Below, piece by piece: positions 8,817 through 17,394 of a stretch of 64,000 nt of DNA. The translations under genes were made by a program, and so were the position numbers. The first letter of the stretch is position 1, and each line of letters opens with the position of its first letter. Source of the stretch: Desulfofalx alkaliphila DSM 12257. Its GTDB lineage: Bacteria > Bacillota > Desulfotomaculia > Desulfotomaculales > Desulfohalotomaculaceae. Location: NCBI RefSeq assembly GCF_000711975.1, contig NZ_JONT01000002.1, forward strand, positions 145,400 to 209,399. The letters are read 5' to 3'. The notes under the pieces were generated by a model, which was not told the DNA's origin, ran no database searches, and worked only from the letters and a program-made list of their open reading frames with translations.

Positions 8817-9527
8817 ATGCTGCTTGAAATTAAAGATCTTCATGTTTCCTATGGAGCTATCCGGGCATTGGAAGGTGTTTCTTTTACAATAGATACAGGC
8901 GAGATAGTTGCCCTTATCGGTGCCAATGGTGCCGGCAAAAGCACAACCTTGCGTACAATTTCCGGTTTAATTAAACCTACCCAAGGATCTATTATGTATA
9001 AGGGCAATGATTTGGTTAAGCTGCCACCCCATAAAATTGTAGAAGCAGGTATTTCCCAGGTGCCTGAGGGCAGAAGGGTGTTTACCCGTATGACGGTGTA
9101 TGAGAATTTAGAGATGGGGGCTTATACCAGAAATGACAAGTCCGGTATAAAAGAAGATTTAGGCAAGGTATTTAAAAGGTTTCCCCGTTTAGAGGAACGT
9201 AGGAATCAGTTAGCCGGAACTCTCTCCGGTGGGGAACAACAAATGTTAGCCATGGGAAGGGCATTGATGTCCCGTCCGGAGGTGTTGTTATTAGACGAAC
9301 CTTCTATGGGTTTAGCACCCATGTTAGTTAAAGAAATATTTGAAATCATTAAAGAAATTAACAGTTCAGGTACTACTGTGCTGCTGGTGGAGCAAAATGC
9401 CCATATGGCATTGTCCATTGCTAACCGTGCCTATGTATTAGAAACCGGCAGGGTTGTGCTATCCGGTTTGGCCAGTGAGCTGATTAACGATGAAAAAGTG
9501 CGCAAAGCTTACCTTGGGGAAGAATAA
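8817..9527 (+). CDS. livF: Branched-chain amino-acid-type ABC ATPase LivF
   Basis: The second ATPase of the importer, 236 aa. It shows Walker A GANGAGKST, the LivF-typical VPEGRRVFTRMTVYENL block, signature LSGGEQQMLAMGRAL and Walker B VLLLDEPSMGLAP. Its ATG follows the livG stop with no gap, a normal arrangement for this pair. The next gene, the second sigma-54 regulator, begins about 40 bases after it, so it may be on the same transcript. Confidence 0.95.
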   Translation: MLLEIKDLHVSYGAIRALEGVSFTIDTGEIVALIGANGAGKSTTLRTISGLIKPTQGSIMYKGNDLVKLPPHKIVEAGISQVPEGRRVFTRMTVYENLEMGAYTRNDKSGIKEDLGKVFKRFPRLEERRNQLAGTLSGGEQQMLAMGRALMSRPEVLLLDEPSMGLAPMLVKEIFEIIKEINSSGTTVLLVEQNAHMALSIANRAYVLETGRVVLSGLASELINDEKVRKAYLGEE

Positions 9528-9569
9528 AACCCCTTTGTGGATGGATTATGCATTGAGGGAGCGATTGAT

Positions 9570-11288
9570 TTGGTGCTGACTGTAAAAGAAGTGATGTACT
9601 GCAATTTTGTAAAAACAACTCCCGAAATTACTGTTGCTGAAGGAAGAGCTATTGCTTCTAAAAATGACGTTATTTTATTGGTGGTGGATAAAAATAATTT
9701 ACTGGGAATAGTTTTCCATAAATATTTATTTGACAATAAGGTAGAACCAGATACCGGCATTACAGAAGTGATGCGCAGTGATTTTTCTATTCTCGATAAG
9801 GATGCTTTAAATGATGACGTTATGACCTATTTACCTGAATTGCGCTATCATCCTTTAGTGTTGGCCGGGAATGATGATGAACTCTTGGGTGTCTTGGCCT
9901 TTGACTTATTATTTACTGAGCTGGCTAAAGAATTGGTGGTTACCAAGGCCAGGTTGAGTGCTGTGCTGGATACAGTGGGTGAAGCCGTTTGTGTGGTTGA
10001 TGATGAAGATAAGGTGGTCAATTGGAATTATCGGGCCGAGGCTTTGTACAATATTAAATCCCAAGACATTGTCGGTAGAAATATTGATGAGTATTTCTCC
10101 AATTTAATGGTTACCAAGGTCATTAAAGAGCGTTCCGGTGTAAGTTCGGTTTACCATCAACCCTGTGAAGGCACCCATGTATTGATCAGTGCCAAACCCA
10201 TCAAGGTAGGCGATCAAATAGCGGGTGGAGTATCCGCTGAAAGAGATGTTACCGAGGTTGTGCAGTTAAATCAGAGACTTAATCTTGCCAGCAGTCAGGT
10301 ACATGAGTTGCAGAGTGAAATTAAACGTATAACCGGAGGTAAAAATCCCTTTGCCCGTATTAAGGGACACCATCATAAGTTAACAGAGTTAATAAACATG
10401 GCCCAAAAGGTAGCCCAAACCAACGCTCCGGTGCTAATTAGGGGTGAAAGCGGTACAGGTAAAGAACTGTTTGCCCGGGCCATTCATGATGCCAGCAGTC
10501 GAGCTGATAAACCCTTTGTGGTGGTTAACTGTGCTGCTATACCGCCGACCTTATTTGAGAGTGAAGTGTTTGGTTATGAAGCGGGTGCCTTTACAGGTGC
10601 CGACCGTCGGGGTAAAATTGGGTATTTTGAAAGTGCAAACGGGGGCACCTTGTTTTTGGATGAAGTGGCAGAACTGCCCCAGAATTTACAGGTTAAATTA
10701 TTAAGGGTGCTGCAAGACCAAGAATTTTACCGGGTGGGAGGAAGCACACCGGTAAAAGTAGATGTGCGCATCATTACAGCCACCCACCGCAACTTAGAGG
10801 AAATGCTCAGCAAAGGCTTGTTTAGAGATGATCTTTACTATCGCTTAAATGTGGTTACTTTGGAGGTGCCTCCTCTCAGAGAGCGCAGGGAAGATATTCC
10901 GGAATTAGTCTATCTGTTTGTTCAAGAATACAGTCAACTTTACGGTAAAAACATTGTCAAATTAGAACCGGGGGTTATGGCTATTTTACTGGCTTATCCC
11001 TGGCGAGGTAATATAAGGGAAATGAAGAATGCCATTGAAAGAATGGTCATTTTGGCCGAAGGAGAAGTAATTGACGAATCCTGTGTTCCGAAAACATTGA
11101 AAAAACAAGGTGGCAAAAATCAAGCTCCATATCAAACGGGCTTAGTCTCGGTTACAGAACAAACGGAACGGGAACTTATTCAGCGCACCTTAAAACAAGC
11201 TAACGGTAACCGTTCCCAAGCAGCGAGAATGCTTGGTATTCCGCGCAGTACTTTATACTATAAAATGCATCAATTAGGAATTATGTAA
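9570..11288 (+). CDS. Sigma-54-dependent activator (CBS pair, PAS, AAA+, Fis HTH)
   Basis: This paralogue of the 3229 gene has an intact mechanism: Walker A GESGTGKE, the canonical GAFTGA sigma-54 contact loop, FRDDLYYRLNV with both arginines, and a Fis-type HTH (GNRSQAARMLGIPRSTLYYKM). The N-terminus carries two CBS-like repeats (VKEVMYCNFVK... and ITEVMRSDFS...) followed by a PAS domain containing YHQPCEGTHVLI, also shared with the other regulator. GGGAG at 9557-9561 supports TTG 9570 or GTG 9573 rather than GTG 9537. It is the likely activator of the -24/-12 promoter at 11388. The ligand sensed is unknown. Confidence 0.93.
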   Translation: MVLTVKEVMYCNFVKTTPEITVAEGRAIASKNDVILLVVDKNNLLGIVFHKYLFDNKVEPDTGITEVMRSDFSILDKDALNDDVMTYLPELRYHPLVLAGNDDELLGVLAFDLLFTELAKELVVTKARLSAVLDTVGEAVCVVDDEDKVVNWNYRAEALYNIKSQDIVGRNIDEYFSNLMVTKVIKERSGVSSVYHQPCEGTHVLISAKPIKVGDQIAGGVSAERDVTEVVQLNQRLNLASSQVHELQSEIKRITGGKNPFARIKGHHHKLTELINMAQKVAQTNAPVLIRGESGTGKELFARAIHDASSRADKPFVVVNCAAIPPTLFESEVFGYEAGAFTGADRRGKIGYFESANGGTLFLDEVAELPQNLQVKLLRVLQDQEFYRVGGSTPVKVDVRIITATHRNLEEMLSKGLFRDDLYYRLNVVTLEVPPLRERREDIPELVYLFVQEYSQLYGKNIVKLEPGVMAILLAYPWRGNIREMKNAIERMVILAEGEVIDESCVPKTLKKQGGKNQAPYQTGLVSVTEQTERELIQRTLKQANGNRSQAARMLGIPRSTLYYKMHQLGIM

Positions 11289-11360
11289 ACATCTATCAGG
11301 TGTCAACAACACTGTCTGGTGTTTAAAAAACTGACATGTATATAAAAATACGGCAGGTAA

Positions 11361-11388
11361 AAGCGCGCCATTGCGCGCTTATTGTTTT
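11361..11388 (+). terminator. Terminator hairpin after the second regulator
   Basis: AAGCGCGC and GCGCGCTT form an 8-bp stem around CATT, followed by ATTGTTTT. It closes the regulator/liv transcript immediately upstream of the sigma-54 promoter, insulating the two operons. The T tract is interrupted. Confidence 0.7.
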
Positions 11389-11403
11389 GGCATGTATTTT
11401 GCA
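11388..11403 (+). promoter_or_regulatory. Sigma-54 (-24/-12) promoter
   Basis: TGGCATGTATTTTGCA matches the RpoN consensus TGGCAC-N5-TTGCA with the invariant GG and GC ten bases apart. The start is predicted near 11414, just before the ribosome site of the gene at 11431. Two sigma-54 activator genes lie directly upstream. The stretch 11290-11320 holds imperfect GGTGT/ACACT repeats that could be activator sites. Confidence 0.88.
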
Positions 11404-11430
11404 ATGTCATAATTGGGGGAGGTAATGCCA

Positions 11431-11736
11431 ATGCGAATAAAAGAACATCCTATTTTAAAATTTGAGCACGGCAAAAAGGTGAAATTTTATTATAACGGTA
11501 CCGAACTTGAAGGTTATGAGGGTGAAACCATTGCTGCAGCTCTACATGCGGCAGGAATACGCACCATGCGGGAAAGTATTCATTTGCACCGGCCCAGGGG
11601 CCTCTTTTGCAATATCGGCAACTGCTCATCATGCTTAATGGTTGTTGACGGTATGCCCAACGTCAGGGTATGTGTAGAAAAATTGCGTGAGGGTATGCGT
11701 GTGGAAACCCAAAGAGGGAAGGGTGAGTTGAAATGA
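11431..11736 (+). CDS. [2Fe-2S] small subunit, HcnA / sarcosine-oxidase alpha N-terminus type
   Basis: This small electron-transfer protein has the cysteine pattern C-X4-C-X2-C-X12-C (from FCNIGNCSSC to VRVC) of the [2Fe-2S] domain found in HcnA, opine oxidase and the N-terminus of heterotetrameric sarcosine oxidase alpha. GETIAAALHAAGI before it is typical of that domain. ATG 11431 is chosen because GGGGGAGG (11415-11422) lies eight bases upstream. It is the first gene of the sigma-54 operon and overlaps the next gene by four bases. It would be one subunit of a split flavin dehydrogenase with the products at 11733, 12860, 13356 and 13657. Confidence 0.88.
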   Translation: MRIKEHPILKFEHGKKVKFYYNGTELEGYEGETIAAALHAAGIRTMRESIHLHRPRGLFCNIGNCSSCLMVVDGMPNVRVCVEKLREGMRVETQRGKGELK

Positions 11737-12809
11737 GATACACTGAAATATGTATTATAGGTGGTGGACCGGCAGGCCTGACTGCGGCCCTAAAAGCTGC
11801 CGGTTTAGGTGCAGAGGTTACCCTGGTGGACCGCAATGACTATTTAGGTGGTCAATTAATTAAACAAACCCACCGTTTTTTTGGCTCTAAACAACAAAGG
11901 GCGTCGGAAAGGGGCATTAACATTGCCCGGGAACTATCTGCAGCCGTTCTTAACAACGATAAAATAAAGGTTCTTACTGAAGCCACTGTTTTGGGCTACT
12001 ATGAAGACGGTGTGGTGGCGGTGGAACAGCATGATAAATTCATTAAAATAAAACCCCAAAAACTTATTGTAGCCACCGGCGGTGCAGAAAAAACACTGGC
12101 CTTTCCCAATAATGACTTGCCAGGAATATATGGGGCAGGGGCGGTGCAAACGCTGGTTAATGTAAATGGGGTAAAACCGGGCAAAAAGGTTTTGATGGTT
12201 GGAGCAGGTAATATTGGTGTTATTGTCAGCTATCAATTGATACAGGCCGGCGTGGAGGTGGCTGCAATTATTGAAGCAGCGCCCACAATTGGGGCTTATT
12301 GGGTTCATGCCTCAAAGGTGGTGCGTGCCGGTGTGCCCATTTATACCAGCCATACTATCAAGCGTGCCTGGGGTGATCAAGAACTGGAGGGCGCAACCGT
12401 TGTCAAGCTGGACGAGAATTGGCAGCCCATTGCCGGTACGGAAATAGATTTTGATGTGGATGTAATTTGTCTGTCGGTGGGCTTGAGCCCCCTCACCGAA
12501 TTGTTATGGCAGGCCGGATGTAAAATGGCATATGTGCCGGAGCTGTGTGGTCATGTGCCCCTTAGGAATGAGAACCTGGAGACTTCAATACCCGGCATAT
12601 ATGTGGCCGGCGACGTGGGCGGTATTGAAGAGGCCTCGGCTGCCATGATGGAAGGCGCATTGGCCGGGCTAAATGCAGCAAAATCCTTAGGTTACCATGC
12701 TCCGGACTTTGCTGAACAGCGTGCCGGTGTGCTAAAAGAACTGGAAGGCTTAAGGTCCGGTCCTGTGGGTGAAAAAATTCGTTCCGGGCTGGCCAAAGTG
12801 GTCCTTTAA
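11733..12809 (+). CDS. FAD/NAD-dependent oxidoreductase, HcnB / sarcosine-oxidase alpha core
   Basis: A pyridine-nucleotide-disulfide-oxidoreductase-type flavoprotein of 358 aa. The FAD-binding motif GGGPAGLTAALKAAGLGAEV is at the N-terminus, the NAD-binding motif GAGNIGVIVSYQLIQAG near residue 155, and the C-terminal FAD motif IYVAGDVGGIEEASAAM near residue 290. It corresponds to the middle of HcnB or the alpha subunit of sarcosine/proline dehydrogenases, whose other parts are encoded separately here. It starts inside the stop of the preceding gene (ATGA), with GGGTGAG just upstream. Confidence 0.9.
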   Translation: MRYTEICIIGGGPAGLTAALKAAGLGAEVTLVDRNDYLGGQLIKQTHRFFGSKQQRASERGINIARELSAAVLNNDKIKVLTEATVLGYYEDGVVAVEQHDKFIKIKPQKLIVATGGAEKTLAFPNNDLPGIYGAGAVQTLVNVNGVKPGKKVLMVGAGNIGVIVSYQLIQAGVEVAAIIEAAPTIGAYWVHASKVVRAGVPIYTSHTIKRAWGDQELEGATVVKLDENWQPIAGTEIDFDVDVICLSVGLSPLTELLWQAGCKMAYVPELCGHVPLRNENLETSIPGIYVAGDVGGIEEASAAMMEGALAGLNAAKSLGYHAPDFAEQRAGVLKELEGLRSGPVGEKIRSGLAKVVL

Positions 12810-12859
12810 ATATTGTGCCTGAGGTCCGTTTTCTGTTTTTAGGAAGGGAGGAGTTTAAT

Positions 12860-13354
12860 GTGTTAGCAAGAACCGGTGTACCAACCGCAGAAGATATAGC
12901 TGAGGTTATGCCCAGCAAAGAGAGATTAGCTAAGGGTGCGGTGGCAATGATTGAGTGTTTTCAGAAAATACCATGCGACCCCTGCTACCATAGCTGCAAG
13001 AGACAGGCCATTCAGCCCTTTGCCGATATTAATGATCGCCCCCGATTAGATCATGATAAATGTAACGGCTGTGCAATGTGTTTAAGCCGCTGCCCGGGCT
13101 TGGCCATATTTATTATTGACCAAACCTACAGTGCCGATAAAGCACTGATAAAAATTCCTTATGAATATTTACCGCTGCCCGCCGAGGGTCATGTGGTGGA
13201 TGCGGTGAACCGTGCAGGACAGACAGTGGGAGAAGCCCAGGTTGTTAAGGTACAATCCTCTGAAAAATTAGAGGGAACCAATATTGTTTGGTTAGCTGTA
13301 CCCCATCACCTGGCTATGGAAGTAAGACACTTTAAGGTTAAGGAGGTGCGGTAA
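12860..13354 (+). CDS. 4Fe-4S protein of the flavin dehydrogenase complex
   Basis: A 164-aa iron-sulfur protein. One normal [4Fe-4S] motif (CNGCAMCLSRCPG) lies in the middle, and a second cysteine group (CDPCYHSCK) about 45 residues earlier may bind another cluster. GTG 12860 has GGGAGGAG eight bases upstream; an earlier in-frame TTG at 12815 has none. It is placed between the FAD/NAD subunit and the BFD-like subunit, suggesting it wires electrons out of the dehydrogenase. No precise family name is offered. Confidence 0.82.
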   Translation: MLARTGVPTAEDIAEVMPSKERLAKGAVAMIECFQKIPCDPCYHSCKRQAIQPFADINDRPRLDHDKCNGCAMCLSRCPGLAIFIIDQTYSADKALIKIPYEYLPLPAEGHVVDAVNRAGQTVGEAQVVKVQSSEKLEGTNIVWLAVPHHLAMEVRHFKVKEVR

Positions 13355-13355
13355 A

Positions 13356-13664
13356 ATGTCAGGTTGCGGTTGTAAAACCAAAGATAACAAAGATGTAAAC
13401 ATTATTTGCCGTTGTGAAGACATAACCTTGGAAGAAATCCGTGCCTACATATATGACAAAGGTATCACAGACCTTGAACAGTTAAGGCGGTTGCTGCGGG
13501 TGGGCATGGGCCCTTGCCAGGGAAGAACTTGTACACCTTTAATCGTTAGGGAGATTGCTGCGGCCACCAAAGAGCCGGTCAGTGATGTGCCCCTAACCAC
13601 TTTCCGCCCTCCTACTACACCAGTGAAATTAGGAGTGCTTGCCGGGGGTGACGATAATGATTAA
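13356..13664 (+). CDS. BFD-like [2Fe-2S] protein
   Basis: A 102-aa protein with the bacterioferritin-associated-ferredoxin fold. CRC near residue 18 and GPCQGRTC near residue 55 supply four cysteines. The ending FRPPTTPVKLG matches the C-terminus of HcnB and sarcosine-oxidase alpha proteins (RPP-x-RPV-x-LG). So a domain that is normally the tail of one large flavoprotein is a free subunit here. AAGGAGGTG precedes the ATG. It overlaps the next gene by eight bases. Confidence 0.88.
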   Translation: MSGCGCKTKDNKDVNIICRCEDITLEEIRAYIYDKGITDLEQLRRLLRVGMGPCQGRTCTPLIVREIAAATKEPVSDVPLTTFRPPTTPVKLGVLAGGDDND

Positions 13665-14805
13665 AACTGCAGATGCGGTGGTGATCGGTGGCGGAATTAT
13701 AGGTTGTTCCACCGCTTACAACTTAGCCAAAATGGGATTAAAAAAGGTTGTATTGATAGAAGAAAAGTATATTGCCAGCGGGGCCACAGGCCGTTGCGGT
13801 GCGGGTATGCGGATGCAGTGGGGCACCGAGCCAAATGCTGTGCTGGCCAGGGACAGCGTGGCCATGTATGAAACGCTGGAAGAAGAATTGGAATATGACG
13901 ACAGTATCGAGTTAAAACAAGAGGGTTATTTGCTGTTGGCTTACAATGAAAAAATGGTTGAGCAGTTTCATAAAAATTTAGGCCTGCAGCACAAATTGGG
14001 TATTCCTTCCCGCTGGGTTACCCCTGAAGAAATCAAGGAACTGGTGCCCCATATAAATCTGCAAGGATTACACGGTGCAACATTCTGCCCAAAGGACGGT
14101 CACTGCAATCCTTTTAAAGCAACGGACGCTTATGCCCAGGCTGCAAAAAGACTGGGTGTCGAAATATTGACATACACAAGGGTTACAAAGCTCCTTAAAG
14201 AAGGGGATAAGATCAGTGGTGTAGAAACTACTAAGGGTACAATATTATCACCACTGGTAATAAGTTGTGCCGGTGCATATACCCGTGAGTTAGGGCGCAT
14301 GGTGGGGGTAGAATTGCCCATTTACCCGGAACGCCACCAAATCTTAGTTACTGAGCCGGTGGAGAAACTGCAAGGCCCCATGGTGATGTCTTTCTACCAT
14401 GGTATTTATTGCCAGCAGGTACCCCATGGTGGTTTTATTATGGGTTTAGGTGACCCCAACGAGGTAAAGGATTATAATATTAAGTCCAGTTGGCAGTTTA
14501 TGCATGAAATGGCCGCTAAAATTACCTTTATCCTGCCCATACTGAAAAACTTGAGGGTGGTAAGACAGTGGAGCGGTCTATATGATTTAACACCTGACAA
14601 AACTCAAATACTGGGTGCTATTCCTGAGGTGCCTGGTTTCTTCGTTGCCGCCGGTTTTTCCGGTCGTGGCTTTATGATTGCTCCGGTGGTTGGCAAACTG
14701 ATGGCAGAGGTGATGCTGGGCCAAGAACCGGAATACCCCATAGATATGTATGGCGTGAAGAGATTTGAAAGTGGCCAACTATATGTAGAACCGTCAGTTG
14801 TTTAG
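13657..14805 (+). CDS. FAD-dependent amino-acid/sarcosine oxidase-like dehydrogenase (DAO family)
   Basis: The catalytic flavoprotein of the complex, related to HcnC, glycine oxidase and sarcosine oxidase beta. The dinucleotide motif GGGIIGCSTAYNLAK is near the N-terminus, GRCGAGMRMQWG follows, and the C-terminal block IPEVPGFFVAAGFSGRGFMIAP is diagnostic. ATG 13657 has GGGGGTGA at good spacing; a TTG at 13639 is less likely. Enzymes of this type oxidise the C-N bond of a secondary or primary amine to an imine, giving an oxo acid or aldehyde. The substrate is unknown, but linkage to an aldehyde oxidoreductase fits such chemistry. Confidence 0.9.
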   Translation: MIKTADAVVIGGGIIGCSTAYNLAKMGLKKVVLIEEKYIASGATGRCGAGMRMQWGTEPNAVLARDSVAMYETLEEELEYDDSIELKQEGYLLLAYNEKMVEQFHKNLGLQHKLGIPSRWVTPEEIKELVPHINLQGLHGATFCPKDGHCNPFKATDAYAQAAKRLGVEILTYTRVTKLLKEGDKISGVETTKGTILSPLVISCAGAYTRELGRMVGVELPIYPERHQILVTEPVEKLQGPMVMSFYHGIYCQQVPHGGFIMGLGDPNEVKDYNIKSSWQFMHEMAAKITFILPILKNLRVVRQWSGLYDLTPDKTQILGAIPEVPGFFVAAGFSGRGFMIAPVVGKLMAEVMLGQEPEYPIDMYGVKRFESGQLYVEPSVV

Positions 14806-14827
14806 TTGTCATCATTGGGAGGTGAAG

Positions 14828-15217
14828 ATGTTGAAAAAGTTGGATAAAAAAGAAGAACTATGTACTGCCTGCCATCTGTGCGAGCAAATATGTTCCCGCA
14901 CCTATTTTAAAGAAGAAAACCCCAAAAAATCTGCCATACGAATTGAGGAGCAACCGAACATAAAGATTACCGTATGTTCTCAATGTGGTGAATGTATTGA
15001 CCTTTGTCCGGCGCAGGCCATTTATCGAGACAAAAAAGGTGTTGTTAGAATTAGGAAAGCCATTTGTGCCGGCTGTTTTGCCTGTGTTGGTTTTTGTCCC
15101 GAAGGGGCCATGTACCACCAGGGTGAGCTGGAAGAACCCTTTAAGTGTATCGCCTGTGGAATTTGCGCTAAGGAATGCCCAACTGGAGCAATATTTGTAG
15201 AAGGGGAGGCGACATAA
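14828..15217 (+). CDS. Electron-transfer ferredoxin with four [4Fe-4S] motifs
   Basis: A 129-aa HycB/DmsB-like protein. Four cysteine groups are clear: CTACHLCEQIC, CSQCGECIDLCP, CAGCFACVGFCP and CIACGICAKECP. ATG 14828 has GGGAGGTGA seven bases upstream. It overlaps the oxidoreductase gene by one base, so it is almost certainly its electron-transfer subunit, as in Aor/Bam-type systems in which a small ferredoxin subunit accompanies the tungsten enzyme. Confidence 0.92.
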   Translation: MLKKLDKKEELCTACHLCEQICSRTYFKEENPKKSAIRIEEQPNIKITVCSQCGECIDLCPAQAIYRDKKGVVRIRKAICAGCFACVGFCPEGAMYHQGELEEPFKCIACGICAKECPTGAIFVEGEAT

Positions 15218-17373
15218 TGAATGTTGAGCAGTTAAAAGCAGCCCACAAATTGCTGGCAGAGTACAGATATACCCCAGCAAAGTTAGACAGGGGCTATGCC
15301 AATAAATCGCTGTATATTAACCTATCCGAGAATAAAATTGAAGAAAAAGTCGTTACCGAAACAATGAAGGAAAAATTTATTGGTGGCAAGGGCTTTGGTC
15401 TTTGGTATTTATGGAATGCAGTAACACCGGAAACCAAATGGAATGATCCGGAAAATGAAATAGTAATTTCACCTGGACCCATTGGCGGTATTACTCAGTA
15501 TCCCGGTGCAGGCAAGTCACTGGTGGTAAGCATATCTCCCACCACCGGTTCGGTGGTGGACAGTAACGTAGGCGGTTACTTTGGACCACTGCTGAAATTT
15601 TCCGGCTGGGACGCCCTAGAGGTGCAGGGTAAAGCAGAGAAGGATGTAATTATCTTTATAGATGGAAACAATGGTCTTGTTACCATTGAAGAATCCCCGG
15701 AGGAAGCGGTAGACAGTCACCTGCTGGGTGAACAACTAACAGAAATGTTTGCAGATAATGAAGAGGATAAAAGAAACATTTCAGTTGTCTCAGCAGGCAC
15801 CGCTGCAGAACATACCTTAATTGGTATGTTGAACTTTTCTTTTTACGATGCAAGAAGAAAGGCAGTGAGATTAAAACAGGCGGGCCGTGGCGGTATAGGA
15901 ACGGTACTAAGAGATAAAAAGATTAAAGCAATTGTTGTAAAATTCCGGGGTGTTAAAGGGAACTTGAACAATGTTGCTGACTTTGAAAAGGTGTCCAAAA
16001 CAGGTATCAAGCTACACAAAGAAATTTATAACGGTGACGACAAGCAAAACAAAATGAGACTGCGTGGCACCACATTTTTAGTGGGAATTATGAATGACTA
16101 CGACTTACTTCCCACCAATAACTTTAAATTTGGTTCTCACCCAAAGGGCAAGGAAATATCAGCCCCCAAATGGGTAGAGAGATTTAATTACACCGGGAAA
16201 TCCGACGGATGCTGGTACGGGTGTACCCTGTCATGCTGTAAGGTAATGTGCGACTTCGAACTAAAAACCGGGCCCTATAAGGGACAAAAAGTAATTATTG
16301 ATGCACCTGAATACGAAACCATCGCCGGGGTAGGTTCCAACTGCGGCATATTTGACATTGATTATATAGCTGAGTGTAACTTTTATTGTGATACCTACGG
16401 CATTGATACCATTTCCTTTGGTACTTTAACTGCCTTCCTGATGGAGTGCTACGAAAATGGTATTATAAACAAAGAAATAACCGGCGGCCTGGAGCTGAAC
16501 TTTGGTAACAAAGAAGCTGCCATGGAACTGCTGCACCAAATGTCCAGGGGTGAAGGATTCGGTAAAATAGCCGGGCAAGGTGTTAGAAAGTGCAAGGAAC
16601 TGTTTATTAAGGAATACGGCGCAGACGCTAATTTCCTACAGGATATAGCCATGGAAGCAAAGGGAATGGAGTATGCTGAATACCTGAGCAAAGAATCGCT
16701 TGCACAGCAGGGTGGTTTTGGTTTAGCCAACAAAGGGCCACAGCACGATGAAGCATGGCTAATATTTATGGATATGGTAAATAACCAGCTGCCCACCTTT
16801 GAAGATAAAGCAGAGGCCCTACACTACTTTCCAATGTTCAGAACATGGTTTGGCTTAGTAGGACTTTGTAAATTGCCTTGGAATGATATTGTACCGGAGG
16901 ACAACGGATTAACCGATGAACCTGCCAAAGTACCTGAGCACGTGCAAAACTATGTAGACCTATTTAACGGGGTTACCGGCAAAAACATCACGAAAGAGGA
17001 TCTAATTGCACAGTCCGAAGGTGTATATAATTTCCAAAAGGTATTTAACTTAAGAATGGGTTTTGGCACCAGGGAGTATGATAAGGTACCTTATCGTTCT
17101 GTGGGACCGGTTACTGAGGAAGAATATCTGTCCAGGCAAGAAAGGTATGACGGCCAGTTAAAAGAACTATTAGGCATGGATCCGGAGGGCATGTCCACCC
17201 AAGAAAAAATGGCTGCCCTGAGAAAATACAGGGAAGAACAATACGAAAAATTATGTGATGCCGTTTATGAAAGAAAAGGCTGGACAAAAAATGGCATACC
17301 AAAGTTAGAAACACTAAAACGTCTAGGCATGGATCTACCTGAAGTTGTTGAGGTGGTTAAACGCTATTTATAG
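15217..17373 (+). CDS. Aldehyde:ferredoxin oxidoreductase family enzyme
   Basis: A 718-aa member of the tungsten-bis-pterin AOR family, longer than the roughly 605-aa Pyrococcus AOR. The N-terminal MPT-binding region includes GGKGFGLWYLWNA and PGAGKSLVVSISPTTG. The iron-sulfur ligands are C332, C336 and C340 with a distal C551; the first spacing is CX3C, whereas P. furiosus AOR has CX2C. The family oxidises aldehydes to acids, or in BamB carries out low-potential reduction. It lies behind its ferredoxin and before a ThiS/MoaD-like gene. The inferred substrate is an aldehyde made by the upstream dehydrogenase. Confidence 0.92.
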   Translation: MNVEQLKAAHKLLAEYRYTPAKLDRGYANKSLYINLSENKIEEKVVTETMKEKFIGGKGFGLWYLWNAVTPETKWNDPENEIVISPGPIGGITQYPGAGKSLVVSISPTTGSVVDSNVGGYFGPLLKFSGWDALEVQGKAEKDVIIFIDGNNGLVTIEESPEEAVDSHLLGEQLTEMFADNEEDKRNISVVSAGTAAEHTLIGMLNFSFYDARRKAVRLKQAGRGGIGTVLRDKKIKAIVVKFRGVKGNLNNVADFEKVSKTGIKLHKEIYNGDDKQNKMRLRGTTFLVGIMNDYDLLPTNNFKFGSHPKGKEISAPKWVERFNYTGKSDGCWYGCTLSCCKVMCDFELKTGPYKGQKVIIDAPEYETIAGVGSNCGIFDIDYIAECNFYCDTYGIDTISFGTLTAFLMECYENGIINKEITGGLELNFGNKEAAMELLHQMSRGEGFGKIAGQGVRKCKELFIKEYGADANFLQDIAMEAKGMEYAEYLSKESLAQQGGFGLANKGPQHDEAWLIFMDMVNNQLPTFEDKAEALHYFPMFRTWFGLVGLCKLPWNDIVPEDNGLTDEPAKVPEHVQNYVDLFNGVTGKNITKEDLIAQSEGVYNFQKVFNLRMGFGTREYDKVPYRSVGPVTEEEYLSRQERYDGQLKELLGMDPEGMSTQEKMAALRKYREEQYEKLCDAVYERKGWTKNGIPKLETLKRLGMDLPEVVEVVKRYL

Positions 17374-17394
17374 TAAATTTAAGAGGTGGTATAA

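Noticed and set aside
9537..9569. GTG 9537 as start of the second regulator
   Set aside because: It is followed by GAGGGAG at proper distance from TTG 9570/GTG 9573, so the upstream codons lie before or inside the ribosome site.
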